A stretch of DNA of 6,970 nucleotides from Bacteroidales bacterium (GTDB lineage Bacteria > Bacteroidota > Bacteroidia > Bacteroidales > B18-G4): the NCBI GenBank assembly GCA_030618905.1, contig JAUXCL010000130.1, forward strand, positions 1-6,970, written 5' to 3'. Under the pieces are notes generated by a model. That model was not told the origin of the DNA, ran no database searches, and saw only the letters and a list, made by a program, of their open reading frames with translations. Below are positions 1 through 5,387 of this stretch, piece after piece; within the stretch, counting starts at the first letter, position 1; every line of letters begins with the position of its first letter. A program made the position numbers and the translations under genes.

Positions 1-11
1 ATTCATTATCT

Positions 12-74
12 GTTCACCGTTCACCGTTCACCGTTCACCGTTCACTGTTCACCGTTCACTGTTCACTGATCACT
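12..74. repeat. GTTCACY heptamer tandem array (9 units)
   Basis: Nine contiguous 7-bp units start at position 12. Four are GTTCACC, then GTTCACT, GTTCACC, GTTCACT and GTTCACT follow, and the last is a degenerate GATCACT. The array overlaps the 3' end of citF: the last citF codons (Val-Ile-Ser-Glu-Gln) and its TGA stop (56-58 on the minus strand) are built from repeat units. Because 7 is not a multiple of 3, the minus-strand unit (GTGAAC core) puts a TGA into all three frames within 21 nt. Short GTTCACC-type intergenic arrays are of unknown function. The array begins near the window edge and no further units are visible in positions 1-11. Confidence 0.95.
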
Positions 75-1624
75 CTTCTGACAGAATCAAGCACTGTTCC
101 ATCCACCCATTTGATCACTGCCACGATATCATCGGCAAGTTCCGGCTTGGCAGGTTTGCCACAGATTCGCTCAGCCTCGTCTTTAAGTTCTTCAATGGTT
201 TTGATGGGCAAGTCACTGTTTTTGACCTTATCGATCAGGTCTTTTCGCAGAGGATTAATGGCAATTCCTCTTTCTGTCACGATCACATCGATCAGTTCTC
301 CCGGTCCGCAAAGGGTCGTTACCTCATCTCTGATCACCGGTATCCGGTCGCGGAACAATGGTATAGGCATTATTGTGCATTTCGAAAATAAGCAGTTCTG
401 CCATCCACCGATTCCATGAAGAAGATAACCGTCCGAATGCGTTACCACATTGGCATTAAAATTTACGTCCACTTCAGTAGCACCCAGGATGACTACATCA
501 ACCATTCCGGCAAAATTGCCTTTGCCATGGTAGTTATAACTTGTAAAAGGACTGGTATTCACGTGGTTTGAGTTCTCCCGCATTGAGCGGACTCCCTCCA
601 GGTCAAAAGTCTGGCCATCAAGGATATAATCAACAAGGCCTTCCTCCAGCATTTCGACCGGATACTGGTTACTGCCTGCACGGATAAAGCGGGCTTTCCA
701 TCCTCTTTCTTTGAGCAGTTTACTGAAATATACACCAATAGATAAAGCGGTACCACCGGCGCCGGCCTGGTAAGAAAAACCATCTTTTACAATGCCTGCT
801 GCATCACAGAATTTGGCTGTCAGTTCAGCAATAAGCAGTCTGTCCGGGCTTTTGGTGATTTTGGTCGTACCGGAAATAATTTTTTCAGGAAGACCAACCT
901 GATCTACCTCCACCACATAATCTACGTAATTACCATGGATTTGCCAGGGAATACAGGGGAATGGAACCAGGTTATCGGTCACCACGATGACTTTATCGGC
1001 ATATTGCGAATCTGCCAGGGCAAAACCCAGCAAACCACAGGCGGCAGGGCCGTCAACACCATTGGCATTGCCAAAAGGATCTGCTGTTGGAGCAGCAATT
1101 ACGGAGATGTCGATCCGGACCTCTCCATCCTGAACAGATTGGTAGCGACCGCCATGGGAACGGAGTACACCAAGGCCTTGCATTCTGCCTTCAGAGCAAA
1201 ATTTACCAAGGATACCATTCATACTTCCTTCAATACGATTGATGGTGCCATCTTCCAGGTACTTGATAAGGGGCTCATGGCAGGGGAAAGCTGCAGATGG
1301 GTACCACCTCAGGTTTTTCATGCCCAACTCAGCTGCGATGTCGAAGATCTGCTTGGCGATCAGGTCACCGTTACGGAAATGATGATGGGTGGAAATGGTC
1401 ATGCCATCCTTCAATCCAGCTTTAATCAGAGCTTCTTTAAGGCCAGGGATGACTTTATTACCGTCGGCAGGGTAATTTGCACAGGATGATATCCTGGGCG
1501 CGTATTTCCTTCCATCAGGGATATACTTCCCAACCCCTTGAAAAGGGATATGTTGTTCGCCATTGATTTCGGACGGGACAACCCGGCCCGCAGCATTTTT
1601 TACCAGTTTATCATATTTTTTCAT
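56..1624 (-). CDS. citF: Citrate lyase alpha subunit (citrate:acyl-carrier transferase)
   Basis: This cytoplasmic subunit swaps the acetyl group on the carrier subunit for citrate, forming citryl-ACP and releasing acetate; CitE then cleaves citryl-ACP to oxaloacetate. The 522 residues match the family length (about 510) and the protein aligns along its whole length with CitF. Recognisable blocks include STHHHFRNGD (78-87), RSHGGR (155-160), DPFGNANG (182-189), GATEVDVNFN (381-390), HSDG (396-399) and ERGIAINP (451-458). The ATG start overlaps the stop of the upstream citDE gene as ATGA, and a GGAGGG lies 7 nt before it, so translation is probably coupled. The last few codons and stop fall in a heptamer repeat array, so the extreme C-terminus may be repeat-derived. 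Citramalate lyase alpha subunit is a close alternative because that enzyme has the same architecture; substrate cannot be settled from sequence. Confidence 0.93.
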   Translation of the reverse strand: MKKYDKLVKNAAGRVVPSEINGEQHIPFQGVGKYIPDGRKYAPRISSCANYPADGNKVIPGLKEALIKAGLKDGMTISTHHHFRNGDLIAKQIFDIAAELGMKNLRWYPSAAFPCHEPLIKYLEDGTINRIEGSMNGILGKFCSEGRMQGLGVLRSHGGRYQSVQDGEVRIDISVIAAPTADPFGNANGVDGPAACGLLGFALADSQYADKVIVVTDNLVPFPCIPWQIHGNYVDYVVEVDQVGLPEKIISGTTKITKSPDRLLIAELTAKFCDAAGIVKDGFSYQAGAGGTALSIGVYFSKLLKERGWKARFIRAGSNQYPVEMLEEGLVDYILDGQTFDLEGVRSMRENSNHVNTSPFTSYNYHGKGNFAGMVDVVILGATEVDVNFNANVVTHSDGYLLHGIGGWQNCLFSKCTIMPIPLFRDRIPVIRDEVTTLCGPGELIDVIVTERGIAINPLRKDLIDKVKNSDLPIKTIEELKDEAERICGKPAKPELADDIVAVIKWVDGTVLDSVRRVISEQ

Positions 1625-2844
1625 GCTTCTTCCCTCCAGTTTTTTGCAAGTTTACCTGTGGCAATGGCCAGGTCTATCGTCCTTTGTGCCCGTTTGACAA
1701 CAGGCGGGTCAATCATTTTAGTCCCAAGTGAAACCACACCAAGTCCTTTTTCTTCCGCTTCCATAAAGGCGTTAAATATCTTTTTGGCCTTTATGATGTC
1801 CTGTTCATCAGGCGCATAATTTTCGTGGATCACGGAGATCTGACGTGGGTGTATGCAACCCATACCGTTGAATCCTAAAGCTTTCGACCGCAGCACCGTT
1901 TGTTTCAGGCCTTCCATGTCAGCCACATCAGAGTACACAGAATCGATAGCCTGAATACTTTCCGCTTTAGCAGCAATGACCAGTTTGCTTCTTGCGAAAA
2001 AGGATTCTGTACCTTCTTCTGTTCTCCTGGTACCGATGTCTGCTGTGTAATCTTCAAGGCCTATTGCCAGGGCGGCAACATTGTCGGCTGCTGCTGCAAT
2101 TTCATAAACATTGACCACACCCTTCGCGCTTTCAATGATAGGCATCAGCCAAATATCATGTTTAATACCTGATGCTTTCCTGAGTTGATCAATTTTTTTA
2201 TTCAGGGTGATGATTTCTTCAGGAGATTCACATTTCGGCAGCAGGATCAGGTTGACATGATGGGGGACGATGAATTCCAGGTCATCGAGCCCTTTAGGAA
2301 GCTGGTTGATACGCACCATTCGTTCCGCACCATAAAAGTTGACGCCCCGAAGTGCATTTCTGACCAGGAAGCTGGCTTCATACTTTTTACCCGGGGCCAC
2401 GGCATCTTCAAGATCGAGGATAATTCCATTGGGCTTGTGAATTCCTGCATTAAGGAATAAGTGTGGACTGTTACCAGGAAGGTAAAGCCGTGTGAAGCGG
2501 TCCCGCTCTTTGGAAGTGATGTCAGTGTTTTCTTCAATGGAAGGTAGCAGGTATTCCTTGTCGCTTTCGATTACTTTCCTGATGACTGCCTCCATCCTTG
2601 CCGCCAGGACCAGTGGCAGGGCACCTGAATCTTCCACAGCTACCATGGCATTTTTTATGCCATAATGGGACAGGATATCGAGCAATAACTTTTCAATATC
2701 TTTTCCGAACAGGACCTTGACCTTGCTTTGTAGTTTAAGGTCAATGCCACCTTTGTCTTTCAGCTCGAAGCTGATAAAACAATCTGACCGTACGCCCGTT
2801 CCCCGGTTGCCGGCAGATGCTGATTTCATGGATTGTTGAGTCAT
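1621..2844 (-). CDS. citE: Citrate lyase acyl-carrier (CitD-like) / citryl-ACP lyase (CitE) fusion
   Basis: This 407-residue protein has two domains. Residues about 8-91 resemble CitD, the gamma subunit that carries the dephospho-CoA-derived prosthetic group: AG near 11-12, SDCFISFE (20-27), GIDLKLQS (33-40), FG (46-47) and the EDSGAL block (71-76). Residues about 117-400 are CitE, a TIM-barrel HpcH/CitE-family lyase: RLYLPGNSPHLF (119-130), ILDLEDAVAP (142-151), LLPKCESPEE (201-210), MPIIESAKG (234-242), IGLEDYTADIG (261-271) and IHPRQ (331-335). CitE cleaves citryl-ACP to oxaloacetate and acetyl-ACP. CitD and CitE are separate proteins in Klebsiella and E. coli, so the fusion is notable. 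The usual carrier motif (AGTLES-[GS]-D) is replaced by AGNRGTGVRSD, leaving Ser20 as the only obvious serine at the expected place. I chose the ATG at 2842-2844 over an in-frame TTG 12 nt upstream. The gene overlaps citF by 4 nt. The lyase call is strong; citrate versus citramalate is open. Confidence 0.9.
   Translation of the reverse strand: MTQQSMKSASAGNRGTGVRSDCFISFELKDKGGIDLKLQSKVKVLFGKDIEKLLLDILSHYGIKNAMVAVEDSGALPLVLAARMEAVIRKVIESDKEYLLPSIEENTDITSKERDRFTRLYLPGNSPHLFLNAGIHKPNGIILDLEDAVAPGKKYEASFLVRNALRGVNFYGAERMVRINQLPKGLDDLEFIVPHHVNLILLPKCESPEEIITLNKKIDQLRKASGIKHDIWLMPIIESAKGVVNVYEIAAAADNVAALAIGLEDYTADIGTRRTEEGTESFFARSKLVIAAKAESIQAIDSVYSDVADMEGLKQTVLRSKALGFNGMGCIHPRQISVIHENYAPDEQDIIKAKKIFNAFMEAEEKGLGVVSLGTKMIDPPVVKRAQRTIDLAIATGKLAKNWREEA
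1632..1637 (-). promoter_or_regulatory. Shine-Dalgarno-like GGAGGG before citF
   Basis: On the minus strand GGAGGG sits 7 nt upstream of the citF ATG, inside the last codons of citDE (Asn-Trp-Arg-Glu-Glu-Ala). Spacing and sequence are close to ideal and support the 1624 start. Bacteroidota rely little on Shine-Dalgarno pairing, so it may also be chance codon content. Confidence 0.45.
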
Positions 2845-2879
2845 AGTACTTATCAAAAAAGGTGTAAGAAATTATTAAT

Positions 2880-2901
2880 CATCTGCTATATTCAGCAGAT
2901 G
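2880..2901. repeat. Inverted repeat in the divergent citDE / lipoprotein gap
   Basis: The arms CATCTGCT (2880-2887) and AGCAGATG (2894-2901) are perfect 8-bp complements around a 6-nt spacer. The repeat lies about 35 nt upstream of the citDE ATG and about 67 nt upstream of the lipoprotein ATG. It could be an operator for a dimeric regulator or a leader hairpin in the cit transcript. It has no T-tract on either side, so a terminator is unlikely. An ATGCAA direct repeat (2899-2904 and 2905-2910) follows directly. Confidence 0.6.
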
Positions 2902-2913
2902 CAAATGCAAAGA

Positions 2914-2946
2914 TTGCAAGTTTTTTAAAATTATAGCTTATTTTTG
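2914..2946 (+). promoter_or_regulatory. Candidate Bacteroidota-type promoter for the DUF5011 lipoprotein gene
   Basis: TTG at 2914-2916 is followed after 22 nt by TATTTTTG at 2939-2946, a full match to the TAnnTTTG -7 element. The spacing is at the long end of the accepted range of roughly 17-23. Transcription would begin near 2953, giving a leader of only about 15 nt before the ATG at 2969. AT-rich sequence makes chance matches possible. Confidence 0.42.
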
Positions 2947-2968
2947 ATAAAAATTAAAGTAAAAAATC

Positions 2969-3304
2969 ATGTTCAGGTTCCGATCCATCTTTGCCACAAT
3001 GATAATATTGACAGCTTCACTGTATGCCTGTAACAAGGACAACAATGAATCCGGCTCAGATATTACGGCACCGATGATCACTATCCTTGGTGTCAATCCG
3101 ATCTATTCGCAGAGAGACAGCACCTATGTCGATCCCGGCGCCACTGCCCATGATGATGTTGATGGCGACATCACAGGTAATATTGAAACCACCAGCAATG
3201 TAGATGTTTATATAGATGGTGATTATACAGTTACTTACCGTGTATCTGACCGGGCCGGAAATCTGGCAGACACATTCAGGATTGTGAAGGTCAGGGTTTT
3301 TTGA
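2969..3304 (+). CDS. Small lipoprotein with a single DUF5011-type Ig-like domain
   Basis: The 111-residue product begins with a basic start (MFRFR) and a hydrophobic stretch, then a lipobox-like LYAC with the lipidated Cys at 21, which predicts a type II signal peptide. Residues about 32-110 form one DUF5011-like beta-sandwich domain: TAPMITILG (33-41), YVDPGATA (53-60), DVDGDIT (63-69) and YTVTYRVSDRAGN (86-98). The mature protein is therefore little more than a tethered Ig-like module. Residues after the Cys (NKDNNE) are polar and partly acidic, loosely like the surface-export signal of Bacteroidota lipoproteins, so surface display is possible. The domain usually occurs as a module in larger adhesins or surface proteins. 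No frameshifted continuation fits in the 50 nt before the convergent gene, so it appears complete. The role is unknown. Confidence 0.85.
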   Translation: MFRFRSIFATMIILTASLYACNKDNNESGSDITAPMITILGVNPIYSQRDSTYVDPGATAHDDVDGDITGNIETTSNVDVYIDGDYTVTYRVSDRAGNLADTFRIVKVRVF

Positions 3305-3354
3305 ATATATGGGTAGCTATTGAAAAATTGGAATTTGGGATTTGATGCATTACG

Positions 3355-3945
3355 CTAGTTCAGCGTTGGATCAGATGGAAAATTGGTCCAGTGCGCATAC
3401 TCTCCACCCATAGCGGCAATACTCATGTCCCAGAGTTCTTCAGGATTGGCTTTTAACAATTTACCGGCACGGATTCGGGATACCAGCCAGGAGTTTTTCT
3501 TTAACTCCCCATCCAGCTGATCACCTGCCCAACCGGAATAACCAATATAAAAACGGATTTCATCAGGTGAGATCATGCTCAGTTTGATCATGTCCTTGAT
3601 CTGTTCAATATCACCTCCCCAATAAATTCCTTTGATGATCTCCTCGCTGTCTTCTATTTTCTCGCCCAGGGTATGAATAAAGAAGAGATTATTGCTTTGC
3701 ACAGGTCCACCCAGGTAAAGATTTGTTTCAAAATCAGGAAAATCCCTGACAATCTCATTGAATTTGGCAGATAAGGGCTTGTTCATAATCAGGCCAAAAG
3801 ACCCTTCTTCATTGTGCTCGGCCAATAAGACCACCGAGCGCTTGAAATAGAAATCACCCATCAGTGGTTCTGATATCAGGATCTTTCCCCGTCCGGGTTT
3901 GATGTTATTAGACTTTATGTTGAGTATGTTGTGAATATCCTTCAT
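3355..3945 (-). CDS. YqgE/AlgH family protein (UPF0301/DUF179)
   Basis: The 196 residues cover the whole YqgE/AlgH family, with a short extra N-terminus of about 16 residues. Diagnostic blocks are GRGKILISEPLMGD (18-31), FKRSVVLLAEH (34-44), SFGLIMNKP (49-57), LYLGGPV (76-82), IGYSGWAGDQLDGEL (134-148) and NSWLV (151-155). No signal peptide or membrane segment is visible, so it should be cytosolic. The biochemical function of the family is not settled; AlgH was named for an effect on alginate regulation in Pseudomonas. The start is the ATG at 3943-3945, preceded by AAGGAG at a short 3-nt spacing; the next Met lies inside the conserved block and is too late. The gene is divergent from murL and convergent with the lipoprotein gene, so it is probably monocistronic. 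Confidence 0.93.
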   Translation of the reverse strand: MKDIHNILNIKSNNIKPGRGKILISEPLMGDFYFKRSVVLLAEHNEEGSFGLIMNKPLSAKFNEIVRDFPDFETNLYLGGPVQSNNLFFIHTLGEKIEDSEEIIKGIYWGGDIEQIKDMIKLSMISPDEIRFYIGYSGWAGDQLDGELKKNSWLVSRIRAGKLLKANPEELWDMSIAAMGGEYAHWTNFPSDPTLN

Positions 3946-3948
3946 GTT

Positions 3949-3954
3949 CTCCTT
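3949..3954 (-). promoter_or_regulatory. Shine-Dalgarno-like AAGGAG before the AlgH-family gene
   Basis: AAGGAG on the minus strand lies 3 nt before the ATG. The motif is strong but the spacing is short. Its complement overlaps the TTG element of the murL promoter on the opposite strand, so the hexamer could owe its presence to either signal. Confidence 0.4.
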
Positions 3955-3982
3955 GTAGTAATAAGCAATATTATTACTTTTG
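3953..3982 (+). promoter_or_regulatory. Bacteroidota-type promoter for murL-murD2
   Basis: TTG at 3953-3955 and TACTTTTG at 3975-3982 (a full TAnnTTTG match) are separated by 19 nt, the expected spacing for the Bacteroidota primary sigma factor. Transcription would start near 3989, leaving a leader of about 30 nt before the murL ATG. This is the best promoter match in the window. Confidence 0.6.
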
Positions 3983-3995
3983 ATAACACAATATA

Positions 3996-4003
3996 CAAAA
4001 ATA
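3996..4003 (-). promoter_or_regulatory. Candidate -7 element for the AlgH-family gene
   Basis: TATTTTTG on the minus strand matches TAnnTTTG and would give a leader of about 44 nt. No TTG lies at the right distance upstream on that strand, so support is weak. If real, this promoter and the murL promoter are back to back within 74 bp. Confidence 0.25.
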
Positions 4004-4019
4004 ATACCAGCATTTCAAG

Positions 4020-5387
4020 ATGCCGTCTGATAATTTTATCAAATATCAACAACTGCGGGAACGTCATCCGGAGTTTGTGTATGAAAGCTTTGAATTACAC
4101 ATGGAAAGCGATCAGATCCTCATCGAATTTACCTTTAAACTGGATCATAAAGCTGTTTTTAAACCTTCGCTAATTATACCTGTCACCGACCATTTTGTCA
4201 GTGAAAATTTGTCTGTTGATAAATTAAATTCCTTTGCATTCCATATCGGGATGATCGAATTGATCAGTTACTGGAAAGCGGCATGTTCTCCAAAGATCAT
4301 TATCAAACCCTATGTGCTTGACCAATGGCAGGTTAATTGGTGGCGAAAATTGTATTATCATGGCCTGGGGGAGTTTTTCTACCAGAATGGCATTACTGTT
4401 GAAATGGATGACTTCGTTGAAATTCTTTCTGAAGGTGAACCTTTTCCTGGAAAAGCTGAAATCTATTCGGGACCAACAGCACTTGTTCCGATTGGTGGTG
4501 GCAAAGACTCTGTAGTTACCCTGGAGATGTTGAAGGACCATAAAAAGCTGATCCCATTCGCGCTTAATCCACGAAAAGCTATTTGGGATACAATCATTAA
4601 TGCAGGATTCAACGAATCTGAGACCGTTGTGGTTAACAGAAAGCTGGACCCTGAATTGTTAGTGCTCAATGATGAGGGCTACCTTAATGGCCATACACCA
4701 TTCTCTGCTTTACTTGCCTTTGTTTGTGGGATGACTGCCGTTCTAACCGGTTCATCCGAGATTGTATTGTCCAATGAGTCGAGTGCCAATGAAGCCACGG
4801 TAAGGTCATCCACAGTGAATCACCAGTACTCGAAATCATTTACATTTGAGCAGGATTTCAGGACGTACTTTCAGAAATACCTGGCTGACCATATTTCCTA
4901 TTTTAGTTTTCTGCGGCCCTGGAATGAACTTCAGATTGTCAGGGCATTTACAGATTTTAAAAAGCATCATCCGTCTTTTCGGAGCTGCAATGCAGGAAGC
5001 AAAACAGACAGCTGGTGCGCTACCTGTTCTAAATGTTTATTTACATTTATCATGCTTACGCCATTTTTGTCTGAGGAAGAAAAGATCAGCATATTTGGGG
5101 AAGATCTTTTCAACAAGAGGACCATGATTCCGATCCTGGATGAACTGACAGGTCGTACACCAGAAAAGCCATTTGAATGTGTGGGGACCATCGATGAGGT
5201 CAATACCGCACTTGTGGCAAGCATCAAAAATCACCATCATGATCTTCCGTTATTACTCGAATACTATAAACAAACCGAGCAGTTTGAGCAATACAAGGAT
5301 CTTTCGCCGGACTCTTTACTCAATGCATTTAATGATCAGCATTTTCTGGATGACAGTTATTTAAGCTTACTAAAAAACAAAGCTTAA
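4020..5387 (+). CDS. murL: UDP-MurNAc-L-Ala-L-Glu epimerase (MurL)
   Basis: MurL (EC 5.1.1.23) inverts the terminal L-glutamate of UDP-MurNAc-L-Ala-L-Glu to D-glutamate, using ATP and Mg2+, in the cytoplasmic stage of peptidoglycan synthesis. The 455 residues match the family length. The N-terminal third (1-150) is beta-rich and specific to the family. A PP-loop-like nucleotide motif follows, VPIGGGKDS (156-164). Further blocks are ALNPRKAI (181-188), SNESSANEAT (251-260), VNHQYSKSFTFE (266-277) and FLRPWNEL (297-304). Near the C-terminus is a Cys cluster, Cys323 then CATCSKC (333-339), resembling the metal site of QueC-type PP-loop enzymes. The ATG at 4020 follows a good promoter by about 37 nt and has no Shine-Dalgarno. 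The stop overlaps the murD2 start (TAATG), the genetic partner expected from the Xanthomonas oryzae system, which is strong support. The identification rests on recalled family motifs; a PP-loop protein of other function is the alternative. Confidence 0.87.
   Translation: MPSDNFIKYQQLRERHPEFVYESFELHMESDQILIEFTFKLDHKAVFKPSLIIPVTDHFVSENLSVDKLNSFAFHIGMIELISYWKAACSPKIIIKPYVLDQWQVNWWRKLYYHGLGEFFYQNGITVEMDDFVEILSEGEPFPGKAEIYSGPTALVPIGGGKDSVVTLEMLKDHKKLIPFALNPRKAIWDTIINAGFNESETVVVNRKLDPELLVLNDEGYLNGHTPFSALLAFVCGMTAVLTGSSEIVLSNESSANEATVRSSTVNHQYSKSFTFEQDFRTYFQKYLADHISYFSFLRPWNELQIVRAFTDFKKHHPSFRSCNAGSKTDSWCATCSKCLFTFIMLTPFLSEEEKISIFGEDLFNKRTMIPILDELTGRTPEKPFECVGTIDEVNTALVASIKNHHHDLPLLLEYYKQTEQFEQYKDLSPDSLLNAFNDQHFLDDSYLSLLKNKA

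Noticed and set aside
12..74. CRISPR array
   Set aside because: The units are 7 bp and directly adjacent with no spacers; this is a simple tandem repeat.
935..1489. 184-codon plus-strand reading frame opposite citF
   Set aside because: It is antisense to strongly conserved citF sequence and its translation shows no recognisable domain, so it is a shadow frame.
2842..2856. Alternative TTG start for the citDE fusion 12 nt upstream of the ATG
   Set aside because: The ATG at 2844 is the stronger codon, and the four extra residues add no conserved sequence. Neither start has a Shine-Dalgarno.
2845..2968. Promoter for citDE on the minus strand
   Set aside because: No perfect TAnnTTTG occurs on that strand. 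The best is AATCTTTG (2908-2915) without a TTG at the right distance. A TATAAT at 2930-2935 is not the element expected in Bacteroidota.
3352..3366. Possible terminator hairpin (ACGCT / AGCGT) at the AlgH-family gene stop
   Set aside because: The stem is only 5 bp, spans the stop codon, and has no T-tract on the outgoing side. The 50-nt convergent gap shows no convincing terminator.
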